From: Thalassia testudinum
Taxonomy: Eukaryota; Streptophyta; Magnoliopsida; Alismatales; Hydrocharitaceae
Length of the DNA: 64,000 nt
NCBI GenBank assembly: GCA_037157565.1
Contig: JAZHRO010000063.1
Coordinates: 86,828,001-86,892,000, forward strand
Direction of reading: 5' to 3'
Made by a program: the position numbers and the translations under genes. Below the pieces are notes generated by a model. That model saw nothing but the letters and a program-made list of their open reading frames with translations. It was not told the origin of the DNA and did no database searches. The stretch's first letter is position 1, and the number at the start of each line of letters is the position of its first letter. Below, one piece after another: positions 24,589 to 34,778 of this stretch.

Positions 24589-26640
24589 ATGGCTGAACCA
24601 AGAATTGATGAGGTTGAGGACCAACCCCCACCCAATGCTATGGCCATCATTCTGGCCCAGATCTTTGCCAACCACCAACTTCAACAACAACAAATCCCAA
24701 CTATCATGCAAGTCATACATAGATTGCAAAACCCTCAAGGGCAACCCCCACTAAACCCACCTAACACACCACAACCTCCGGAGGGCCAACCTAGGCCCCT
24801 CGCGACTTTTATGATCCGTCTACTATTCAGATCGAGCCACAGCTTAGAGTCCCCGAAGGGGGAGATGGTTTTGAGCTGAAACCTAATGTCCTGAGCCTGA
24901 TTCAGAGCCACTTTCATGGGAGCTCAAATGAGGACCCCTTCCAACACCTAGAGGACCTTGACCGGATCGCTAGAACTGTGAAACCAAGGAGCATCAGCTT
25001 AGACATTGTTTTGATTAAGATGTTCCCTTTCTCCCTGAAAGACAAGACATCTCATTGGCTTAGATTAGAACCTTAGGGAGACCCATCTCCACCTAAGAGG
25101 AATTGAGGCATGCATTTTTGAAGAAATTCTTCTCCATACGTAAAACCAAGGCCCTCAGGAGAGCCATTACCACATTTACACTCCAAGGTGGGGAACAATT
25201 CCATGAGGCGTGGGAAAGATTTAATGAGTTATTGAGGAAATGCTCACACCATGAGGTTCCAAGGTGGCAATTGGCCCAAATCTTCTACCACGGTCTGGAC
25301 AGCAACCTTAGGAACTTTGTTGATGCCTCTTGTTGAGGTAACTTTTTGAACAAAGATGAGGAGAGCTCATTCGAACTCTTTGAGTCCATGAGTGAGAATT
25401 AGCTCAACAATGCCACCATGACCAAGTTTAATCGATCCAGTCAACCTTGTGGTGGGATCTATGAGGTGCAAGCAAATTCTGGAATGGTTGACATGGACAT
25501 TATAGCCAAAAAGTTGGATCGAGTTGAGTTGGTGGACAAAAAGATCGATGAGCTACTAAACCAGACCAGGAACTCGCTACAGACACTCTCCCTAGCAAAC
25601 GGAGCTCACAATGTAGACTTAGTGTAATCGATGAGCCAAATGCACCTGGAACAACCCCTGACCATGTTCCAGGGAGGGACCTTTGCTCCCTCAACCCATG
25701 GTTGCTCACTTCCCTCCCCCTCAACACCTTCTATCTTTGAGGATGTCCAAGCTATCCAAGGTTACTCCAAACCTGATCCCTTCTCCAACACCTACAATGC
25801 CGGATGGCATAATCACCCAAATTTTGCCTGGACAAACCAAAAATCAAACCAATTCCGGAACCAACCCAGCCAAATCCCCCTTCCTATCAGCAAGGCCCGC
25901 CAATTAGACCACCCAATAATCATAATAGGGCAGTCCCTCCCCCTCAAAACCAAATGGACACATTGATAAAAATGATGGCTGACATGAATCAAAAACACCA
26001 GGAAGAAATGGCCTTAGTGAAGGGATAGGTAAGCTAGTTGTTGGATTGTAAACAACAAGGATCCCTTCCTTCTTAGGCACAACCGAACCCGTAAAATGTG
26101 ATTAACAGAGGCCCCAATTCGCAAGGGTTCTAAGGCAATCCCAGACATGCGCACATAGTCCAGCAAGCCCCATAAACACCCCTTGGGTTTGTTGCTCCTT
26201 CTTCTTCTTCTCAAGGATCTACCCATGGTCCCAACACTTCTGCCATTGTGGTAACCTTGAGAAGCAGCACTAAAACCTAGGACCCCAAATGGCCAACCCC
26301 TCCCATGACCTCACTTCCTAAGATACCCGAGCCTAAGGGTGAGTAGGAGGAACCCAAGGACATGGAGACTGACCCGATTCAAACCCAAACACCATACCAT
26401 GAGGCCTTAGAGAAAAGGAAGAAAAAGAAAGTTGTAGTTGAGAATGAGGTGCTGTTGGAGATTTTCAAATAAGTCCAAATTAATATTCCACTCCTTGAAG
26501 CAATTAAACATATCCAGCTTAGGCTAAGTTCTTGAAGGATGTCTGTATGCCGAAGCGTAAGCCAAAAACCCAAGCACCTAGGAAGGTAGTGCTCTCAGAA
26601 CAAGCTAGTTCAGTGATATTTAGCAGCCTGCCTCCTAAAT
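24589..26640 (+). pseudogene. gag: Athila gag of element A, multiply broken
   Basis: It starts with MAEPRIDEVEDQ at the first good ATG after the leader. A Pro/Gln-rich N-terminus precedes the retrotransposon gag domain at about 24880-25340. Typical motifs are FHGSSNEDP, FPFSLKDKTSHW, LKKFFSIRKTKALRR, GEQFHEAWERFNELLRKCSHH and IFYHGLDS. The C-terminal region keeps the Athila hallmark VNIPLLEAIKH..AKFLKD-like block near 26480-26545. At least five stops or frame changes occur, for example near 24810, 25075, 25336 and 25626. Gag would form particles and package RNA for A and possibly for related non-autonomous elements such as D. It is certainly inactive in this copy. Confidence 0.85.
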
Positions 26641-27000
26641 GAACTGACCTAGGAGCACCCCTAATTTCTTATAATATCAGGGACATGACATTTGGTAGAG
26701 CGATCTTGGACTTAGGTGCTTCGATCAACCTCATCCTGGTGACCCTATATCACCAGTTTGGATTTGGAGAATTGAAAACCACATCTATGACCATCCAATT
26801 GGCTGATAGATCTGTGAAAACCATGAAGGGGGTACTCGAGGACATAATTGTTCGGGTCAAGGACTTCTACTTCCTCATCGACTTTTTGGTTCTCTACATG
26901 GAAGTCCCTGAACAACTACAAAACACACCCATCATCCTGGCTGACCCTTCTTAGCTACAGTTAAGGCAAACATTGATTGCGACACGGAACGTATGGAAAT
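26641..27000 (+). pseudogene. pol: Athila aspartic protease of A
   Basis: A retroviral-type aspartic protease with the active site in AILDLGASINLI near 26703-26738 and a Q-L-A-D-R-S block. The flap/second half (FLVLYMEVP.., PIILADPS) is followed by a stop at 26953 and a frame change before the next frame at 26993. The usual Athila text at the end is G-R-P-F, here altered. Protease would cut the Gag-Pol precursor. Confidence 0.82.
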
Positions 27001-28300
27001 CACCTTTGGAGATAAGAAGATGCAATTGGATATCTTCAGGGCAGCCAAGCCTTTTGACTGTGACTGGTTTGAGGAGCACGATCTCGTGGAACCTCTGGTT
27101 GAAGAAGGCCTCACTCTCAGCTCTTCAGCAGACCATCTGACTCAATCGGCCGATGACTATCCTGACCTATCCCAGTCTGTGGAGATTGACATTTGCAAAG
27201 TTGATTACCTTCCACAACCACCATTTGAGGAGATTGATGTTGATCAACTCCCACCTTTCCCTTACCCATCGAATGTTGTCCCACCTACACCCAAACTGAA
27301 GCCTTTGTCCGATAATCTCAAGTATGTCTTCCTTGGACCTGACCAAACCTTCCCTGTGATTATCAATGCCCATTTAACTAGGGAATAAGAGCTTAGGTTG
27401 ACTGCAACCCTCTTTGAACATCGGGTAGCCATTGGATGGACAATTTCTGACTTGAGGGGAATTAACCCTACTTATTGCACTCACAAGATCTATTTGGAAG
27501 ATGGGGCTCGACCTTCTCGCTAGATGCAGAGACGAATGAACCCGAATATGCGAGAGGTCATTAAAAAGGAAATAATCAAGTGGCTTGACGCTGATATCAT
27601 TTACCCAATCTCTGATAGCCCCTGGGTGAGCCCCACTCAATGGTACCCAAGAAAGTTGAGCTCACCATTGTCAGCAATGATCAGGGTGAATCCATCCCCA
27701 CCCGAATCGCTACTGCATGGCAGGTGTGCATCGACTATAGGAAGCTTAATGAGGCCACCAAGAAAGATCATTTCCCTCTGCCATTCATTAACTAGATTCT
27801 CGAGCAATTGGCAGGGCAGAAATATGTTTTTCTTCCTGGATGGATATTCAGGATACAACCAAGTTGCTATTGCACCGGAAGATCAAGAGAAGACCACATT
27901 CACTTGTCCATATGGCATGTTCGCATTCTATCATATGCCATTCGAATTATGCAATGCACCCGCTACCTTTCAGTGTTGCATTCTAGCCATCTTTTCAGAG
28001 ATGGTGGGTGAATACTTGGAGGTCATTATGGATGATTTCTTCATGTTCGGGAATTCATTCGACCATTGTCTTAGCAATTTAGAAAAGATCTTGAAGCGAT
28101 GTATCAAGGTCAACCAGGTTTTAAGTTGGGAAAAGAGCCATTTCATGGTTCAGGAAGGGATTGTCCTCGGTCACATCGTCTCGCATAGGGGCATTGAAGC
28201 AGATCGAGCTAAGGTTGATCTAATTTCCAAACTTCCACCTACTAGCTCAGTCCGACAAAGCTGATCTTTCCTAGGACATGTTGGCTTCTATAGAAGGTTC
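27001..28300 (+). pseudogene. pol: Athila reverse transcriptase of A
   Basis: The protease-RT linker (27001-27388) is acidic and ends in a stop. RT begins with WTISDLRGINPTYC-like and NPNMREVIKKEIIKWLDADI text. A frameshift lies near 27640, where the PKK..GWRVCIDYRKLNEAT block is in another frame. Then come FFLDGYSGYNQVAI, EKTTFTCPYG, MPFELCNAPATFQ and the catalytic EVIMDDFFMFG (canonical Y/F-x-D-D region, both Asp present). GIVLGHIVS and RSFLGHVGFYRRFIKDFSKL follow after a stop at 28262. The enzyme copies element RNA into cDNA. Motif order and wording are typical of the Athila lineage. Confidence 0.9.
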
Positions 28301-28960
28301 ATTAAAGATTTCTCCAAACTCTCTAAACCCTTGACTGACCTTCTAGCCAACGATGCCCTTTTTCACATGACACCTGATTGCATCAAGGCTTATAACACTC
28401 TCAGGGAAAAAGTCTCCACTGTGACTATTTTACAACCCCTAGACTGGTCCCAGGACTTTGAGATTATGTGCAATGCATTAGATTTTGCCATCAACGCTGT
28501 CCTAGGACAAAGAAGAGAAAAGAAACCCGTGGTGATCTACTACGTGAGCAAGACGTTGGATGAGGCTCAATGAAATTATACTGTCACAGAAAAAGAATTG
28601 CTCGCTGTAGTCTTTGGATTAGAAAAGTTTCGACCATATCTTCTGGAATCCCACGTGACGATGTACACTGACCACTCAGCTATTCGGCATTTGTTGGCCA
28701 AAATGGATGCTAAATCTAGGCTCATCAGATGGATCCTGCTCTTGTAGGAATTTGACTTGGAAATATGCGCCAAAGCTGGATCTAAGAATGTCATAGACGA
28801 TCGCTTGTCCAGAGTCCACCCAAACCACATCGGACTTTCATTACCCTTGACTGACACCTTTTCTGATGAACAACTTCTAGTCATGCAAGGAAGAAAGCTA
28901 CCCTGGTATGTAGACTTCGCCAACTATTTGGTGGTAGGACATACTCCGCACGATTGGTCT
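28301..28960 (+). pseudogene. pol: Athila RNase H of A
   Basis: In frame with most of the RT. It has VVIYYVSKTLDEAQ, TEKELLAVVFGLEKFRPYL, a YTDHSAIRHLL catalytic block and RWILLL..EFDLEI, ending ..DRLSRVHPN. Stops occur at 28571 and 28745. RNase H removes the RNA strand during reverse transcription. Confidence 0.87.
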
Positions 28961-30179
28961 AGACAATAATGGGATAAGTTCTTGGCTGAAGCCAAGCACT
29001 ATTTCTGGGATGATCCCATGTTGTTTAGAATCTGTGCTGACCAGATCATTAGGAGGTGTATTCCAGAGGAAGTAGTCCAAAGTGTGTTATCCTTTTGTCA
29101 TGACCAAGCCTGTGGTGGCCACTTTCTAGGGAAGAAAACGACTGCAAATGTTTTGCAGTCCAGATTTTACTAGCCCTCCCTATTCAAGGATGCACACAAC
29201 TTCGCTAAGACTTGCTCTTGCTACCAAACATTAGGGACTATGACCAGAAAGGACATGATGCCCCTCCAACCCATTCTGATTATTGAAATCTTCGATGTTT
29301 GGGGCGTAGATTTCATGGGTCCCTTCCCACCATCTAATGGCTTTGAGTACATACTAGTCTCATAGACTATGTCTTGAAATGGATCAAAACTGTCACCACT
29401 TGAAGATGTGAGCATAAGGTTGTCATGGACTTTGTTAAGCAAAACATCTTCTCTCGGTTTGGGATACCGAAGGCCATGATCAATGATGGTGGGAGTCACT
29501 TTATTCATGCCCAATTCGCCCCTTGCTTAGAAAATACAGGGTTACTCACCGCATTACCAACTCATATCACCCACAAACAAATGGGAAAACTGAGGTCACC
29601 AATAGGCAAATCAAGAACATTTTGCAAAAGATTGTGAGACCTGACTGGAAGGATTAGCCCACACGACTGGATGATGCCCTTTGGGCATACAAGACCGCTT
29701 TTAAGACCCTGATAGGTATGTCACCTTATCGCCTGGTCTTTCGCAAAGCTTACCACCTTTCGATCGAGATGGAACATCGGGCTTACTAGGCTATTGAGCA
29801 GTACAACATGGATTCTCAATTAGCTGGAGCACAGAGGACACTGCAACTCTCCGAGCTTGAGGAAATTCATCGGGACACATATGAGAATAGATGACTTTAC
29901 AAAGACAAGATGAAAGCTGTCCACAACCGACACATCCATAGGAAAACCTTCGAGCCCAACCAGCAAATCTGGCTTTTTGATGCTCGACTCAAACTTTTCC
30001 CCAGGAAGCTGAGATCAAAATGGACAGGACCATATCAAGTGGTCAAACCTTATCCCAATGAGGCGGTTGAAATTGCAGATCCTAACACTAGGAAAACCTT
30101 CACAATAAACGGCCAGAGATTAAAACATTATGTTACCCAGGTACCCCAAAAGGAAGCAATCACCCTCATTGAGGGTTAA
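28961..30179 (+). pseudogene. pol: Athila integrase of A
   Basis: The N-terminal zinc-binding region lies at about 29085-29235 (CHDQACGGHF, then a Cys pair). The core has the first Asp in WGVDFMGPFPP (29305), the second in NDGGSHF (29481) and the third acidic residue in the YHPQTNGKTE block (about 29560-29600, in a shifted frame). The C-terminal part ends with RSKWTGPYQVV and GQRLKHY near 30120. The final stop is at 30177-30179. At least six stops and three frame changes were seen. Integrase joins cDNA to the host. No envelope-like frame follows, unlike some Athila members. Confidence 0.87.
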
Positions 30180-30195
30180 CACGGAGCTTCGCCCA

Positions 30196-30352
30196 GCTGG
30201 AGGCAATAAAGTCAGCGCTTCCTGGGAGGAAACCCAGAAGATTAAGACTGATTAGGAACATGGCAACACTCAAGTGATTTCTTTTTGTACCCCCTTTGCA
30301 TACATTTATTTACCAATGAGGACATTGTCCAACTTAAGAATGGTGGGGTGGT
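30196..30352 (+). other. conserved hairpin module and second purine tract of A
   Basis: Right after pol, a 21-nt element GCTGGA-N9-GTCAGC (30196-30216) pairs partly. CTGGG-AGGAAA-CCCAG (30222-30237) is a perfect 5-bp stem. CAATG-AGGA-CATTG (30314-30327) is a perfect 5-bp stem. A G-rich tract, GAATGGTGGGGTGG, follows at 30338-30351. The order matches C and, in part, B and D. Confidence 0.6.
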
Positions 30353-31654
30353 AATTCGCATTTTCTGAGTTTATATTATCAGCCTGAATTATATAATAAA
30401 AAAAAAAATTAGCAAGGAGAACTTAGGCATTAGGAGCTTGTCAACTGTGGGAAATAATACGAGAAGAACCTGGACACCTAGAATTTTCAGGCCTTCAGGC
30501 TTAATCAGCCCTGCTGTCCATTAAAATGCAGATTTAGCCTCGAATCCTCGCTACCTTAATTTACATTAATCTAATCAATAAAGTAGGGTGATAAGTATAC
30601 GACTTATCAACCCACCCTCTGACTCGGAGGGACTTTTAGTCTAAGCATCTACACACATTTTTATACTAACTCACTCCTCGGAGATTCTAACAGAAATTGG
30701 GTAGCTAATGAACCTTCTAGGGTGATATGGCTGGCAAGTTGTCGTGCGTAACAGCCCATTGACCTATTGTCCAGAGCCCAGCCACGAGACCACTTTCTTC
30801 TATTGCCTCTAGGTAAATCTTAGATCAGGGAAGCCACCTATTAAATAACAAAAGAAAAAGAAAAAAAGAAAAGGAAAAATGAAAAAGGGAGAAATAGAAA
30901 AATAGAAAATGAAGAAAAAGAAAAAATAAATAAGCCACACTTCACCGCACGAGTATGGTTGGCAAGTGGTCGTGGGTAACTGTCCATTGGCTGGTTGCCC
31001 AGAACCCAGCTCACTAAATGCACAAAAAGTCTGAAACACTTAAGGAAGAAGCGGGGAAGTGGAGCAATCCAGGGAGATATACACTGGAAACACCCTTGTG
31101 TTGACCCCATGCAAAATAAAAGTAAGGAATAAGGAAGAAGCGGGAAAGTGGAGCAATCCAAGGAGATATACACTGGAAACACCCTTGTGTTGACCCCATG
31201 GAAAATAAAAGTAGGGAAAATGCTACCAATCTGATAGATACACCTTCAGGCAAGCATTTCCTTTTCCGATCACCTAGGGGTGTAGAGACCCGAAGTCTAT
31301 TTTAATTACCATTGAGTGAGTCTATCACAATATTCACACCAAGATGCTCAGCTCTTAGAGTCTTTTTCGAGTTATGGGTGGCTTCGGTAGCCGTAAAAAG
31401 TTACTGACACACTTTTAACTCCAAAAATCCAAAAAAAATGAAAAAGAAAAAAATAAAAATAATATATATATATATGTATATATGCTTTAAAGAGAGGATT
31501 TGGTCGGTTCGCATTTTAGCAGACACATGGGCATTATTCAATCTTTGTAGATCAAGCTCTTAGTATATTTCCTCCTATTGACAAGCAACAAATGTCTAAG
31601 TAATCAATTCCTAATTCTGACTGAAATAATGGCTAGGATAAACCTTGCTAGGGA
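30353..31654 (+). other. 3' non-coding region of A with repeats
   Basis: No gene is present. A 58-bp motif occurs twice (about 30727-30785 and 30957-31015, both TGG(C/T)TGGCAAG..CAGAxCCCAGC) on either side of an A/G-rich tract (30841-30930). The same pair and tract occur in D on the minus strand (about 48900-49180). A poly-A/TA run lies at 31435-31480. Confidence 0.65.
31042..31219 (+). repeat. 89-bp tandem duplication in A
   Basis: Two copies with period 89 (31042-31130 and 31131-31219), both containing GATATACACTGGAAACACCC and TTGACCCCATG. D has a single copy at the equivalent place near 48800-48880. Confidence 0.85.
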
Positions 31655-31679
31655 CTAGCAAGGGATAAGCATGGGGTTA
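31655..31679 (+). other. polypurine tract of A
   Basis: AGCAAGGGATAAGCATGGGG (31657-31676) then TTA precede the 3' LTR start TGATAACTCC. Compare GGCATGGGGGTA in C and D. Confidence 0.72.
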
Positions 31680-33191
31680 TGATAACTCCACATTCAATGA
31701 TGATAATCCCATCAACTAGGGTGAGTTTTGAGGATATATGCGCACTAATAACATGTCATGATAGGCATAGGAGCACTGCATGCATTCCAAGTTAAGATTG
31801 CTTATGAATAAATGTTTAATGGCCATATGTACAAGTGCATATTGAAACAGGCCTCAGATGAGCAATCGGACTGCACAGACGGACTCAGATCGACGAATTG
31901 AGTGCAACAGACTCGAAATTGATCAAATTCGACATTCAGAGCTCCCTCAACTAGCCCAAGAAGTTTTGGTCATTGATCTGATGATCAACGGCCCACAAGT
32001 TGCCACGTGGCAGCATCCAATGCACCCCCACCCACAGCGCACCACCTCTTCATCGCGTTCAGCAACTTTAAGCCGTCCGATCCACCGATCGGACGACTAA
32101 GAATTGACAACCTTCACCCCGCCGCACCCCTCACCCGCACGCCCTCGCAGCCTCAGCATTAGATCCTGACCGTTGGATTTCCATCCAACAATCGACACGT
32201 CCCTACGCTTGATCTTGTCTCCACGACCAACTGAGAAAGCAGCGCAGCAATGCGTGCCTCACCCTCTCATTGAGAGGTGAGCATTCGAATCGCATAGCGC
32301 TTTAAATCGCAGCCCTACGTGCACCGTGGCTAATTCGAGTCGACCGATCAGCATCGAGCGGTGTGGATGGATGCAATGCGACTCACCCTCAAGCGCCCAA
32401 TGGGCACACACGTGATAACGTGCGAGGCACGCGCTTTGCAAGCGTGATCTGAACCATCATCACAAGTGAATTCTCAACTATCTAATCGCTCACAGCGAAG
32501 GCACATAGATCGTGGGGGGCGGCTTGAGAAGAAGAAGAACGCATGCCTCAATGGACCAATGGCCAGAAGGCTTTAATGATGTTTTTGGAAGGGGGATGTT
32601 GCTAAACTCCCTTACCTCAATTAGAAGGCCTTTTCTCCTATTTAAACCACTTCAACCACACCATTCAATGGCATTGAATATGCACACACCTTCCACCCTA
32701 CTCCTAGCTGCTTCCTAGCTTCCCCAAGCATACCTCACACTTGCCGGAGTTGTCAAGCCACCGACGGAGCCCTCCTCCACCACCGTGGCTGCCTTGCCTC
32801 CTCCTTTATCTCTCTTTACCCTAGTTTTATATTGCTTCTATTTAAGCTTTTAGCTATTGTTGTATTTGCAAACAAACTCAAGTTGCATGCTAAATGTTAA
32901 TGTTGATGTTGTTTCCTATGTAGCTCCCATGTTGTTCGAATGAATGTCGGGATTTAAAGACAAACTCTAACCCTACTCTCTCTCCCTCTCTCCCTCTTTC
33001 TCTCTCTCTCTTTCTCATTTTCTCACAAGCAAACCAAACTTCCTGTGACAACTAAAAGCAACAAAGTAATCTGATTTCCCACCTCCTCGTGTTCGACACT
33101 TGGACTCACCAAATCCAATCTTTAATTAAAAATGATGTCGTGAACACATGCTATAATGACACAATTAAACAACCACATCCGGCGCACGTCA
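31680..33191 (+). repeat. 3' LTR of A
   Basis: 1512 bp from TGATAACTCC to GCGCACGTCA, followed by CTTAC. It contains TATTTAAA at 32639-32646 and a CT-rich run near 32970-33020. Substitutions against the 5' copy are frequent and many are C/T or G/A changes. Confidence 0.92.
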
Positions 33192-33964
33192 CTTACCTTT
33201 TTTTTGAAGAAATTTCCAGAACATTCTCATGAGCATCTCCATCTCTTCATCTTTGAATTCTGAGGTGCTTGAATTCATGTCCTCAATTGCTCTAAAGGAA
33301 ATACTCTTCTTCTTGCTTATTGTCTTCTCATCATTCTTCTTCATGTTCTCCAGTTGAACCTCATAGGCCATGAGACTTCCAATCATATCATCAAGAGAAA
33401 GGACTAACAGGTCCTTTGCCTCTTGGATCGCTGTGGACTTAGGAGGCCAATCACTTGTAAGAGATCTTAAGATCTTTCTTACAAGTTGTTCCTCTGTCAT
33501 CTTGACTCCAAGATTCTTCATGGGGTTCACGATCTCTCCAAACCTCGTGTACATATCTTTGATTGTCGCTCCTTTCATCATCCTGAAGCACTCATATTCT
33601 TTAGTTACAATGGAAATACGGGTTTCTTTTACCATGTTCCTTCGTAGGTGACCTCAAGAGAGTTCCAAATTTTGTATGCGAACTCACATGTTAAAATTTG
33701 GTTGAACTCTTCCTTTGATAATGTGCAATAAAGCATATTCATGGCCTTTGCGTTGCTCACTATTTTCTTCTTTTGATTCGCCTTTAGCACTACTCCTTCC
33801 TTCATTAGATCTGAATACTTTTGTTGGATAAGGCTCCACGATTCTTCATCCATCGCCTTAAGGAAGACTTGCATCATCCTCTTCTAGTACCGATAGTCCA
33901 TCCCATCGAAGTAGGGAAGATGAGTTGAAGATTGATCTTCCATGGGCCCTGATGTTGATGCCAT
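33192..33964 (-). pseudogene. gag: copia gag of E, 5' part
   Basis: It begins at the ATG complementary to 33962-33964, about 30 bases after the primer site, with MASTSGPMEDQSSTH. UBN2-type gag motifs follow: FDGMDYRYW, LKAMDEESWSLI, NAKAMNMLYCTLSKEEF, FGEIVNPMKNLGVKM and LRSLTSDWPPKST. A stop after the GMDYRYW block and a frame change near 33640 interrupt it. At 33192 it is cut by element A, and the frame resumes at 13971 on removal of one CTTAC. This gag is closer to that of G than to any Athila gag. It would bind and package E RNA. Confidence 0.86.
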
Positions 33965-33994
33965 CGCGAGTCGGGTTGTTACGCCATCCCACAA

Positions 33995-34009
33995 CCCGCT
34001 CTGATACCA
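33995..34009 (-). other. primer-binding site of copia element E
   Basis: The minus strand reads TGGTATCAGAGCGGG, the classic copia site complementary to initiator-Met tRNA. It is two bases from the proposed LTR end. Confidence 0.9.
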
Positions 34010-34778
34010 CTTCATAGGATCTAAAGGTAGATAACTACACGTACAAACACTCAAACACAATATCAATAATAACAAGAAAGATTTGCACAAATTACAAACA
34101 CAGAAATTGGCACAATATGTATAGTAGTTCCCAACTCTCTTGGGTATTCCACTACCTGAGCCTCCTAGCTTAGGGTTTTTAACTCAATTCCCTCAACCAT
34201 GAGGGAATCAATTAACTAAATGAGGTAGTTACTGGGTTACCTCAACCCAAGTACAACAATGGGTTTGTTACAACCCAACAAGCAACAAGTTCAAACTACA
34301 AATAAGAACTGGTGCAAGAAAAAGAACTCTTACAACAAGAATTCCTATGCCTCCCAACAAGTATATAAATTATATTACCGATTTGAGAGCCTAGGACAGA
34401 TGTGAAACTCCTTAAAAAATTGTGTGAAGACAACATGTCGATGAGTTTGCAAAAGCGTAAAGAGGTTGAGAGCAGCAAACTACATTTTCTCTTCAAAATA
34501 TTGTGGAAATATGAAATGTAGCTCTAGAATTTTTCTCTTCTATTTTATAGATATCTTATATGCAAAACTAAGAGTCCTAGGGTCTTTTTATAGAGTTAGG
34601 ACCTAGGTTACTCATCTACTTGATGTTGGGATTGAAATCCCAATGTTCGTGGTCTCAAAATTAATTTTCTATCCGTTCAGATTTGAGCCAACGCTAACTG
34701 GTACTGGTACGAAAGTATGGGTACAGGTGCTAGTGACTTACTATTTTATCCTTTAAATTAACTTGCCATAGACAGTAC

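Larger units (their letters stand above)
13972..33191 (+). mobile_element. complete Athila-type element A inserted in copia gag of E
   Basis: It starts TGACAACTCC and ends GCGCACGTCA, flanked by the target duplication CTTAC (13967-13971 and 33192-33196). Removing one copy rejoins the E gag. It has two LTRs, a tRNA-Asp primer site, gag, protease, RT, RNase H, integrase, a 1.5-kb 3' non-coding region and a polypurine tract. Without nested B (15122-22970 plus one ATGGC) it is about 11.4 kb, normal for Athila. It has many stops and several frameshifts. The LTR pair differs at many sites, so the insertion is fairly old. Confidence 0.93.

Noticed and set aside
30180..31680. Envelope-like gene after the integrase of A
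   Set aside because: No long frame with signal peptide or membrane segment is present; only repeats and conserved non-coding motifs.
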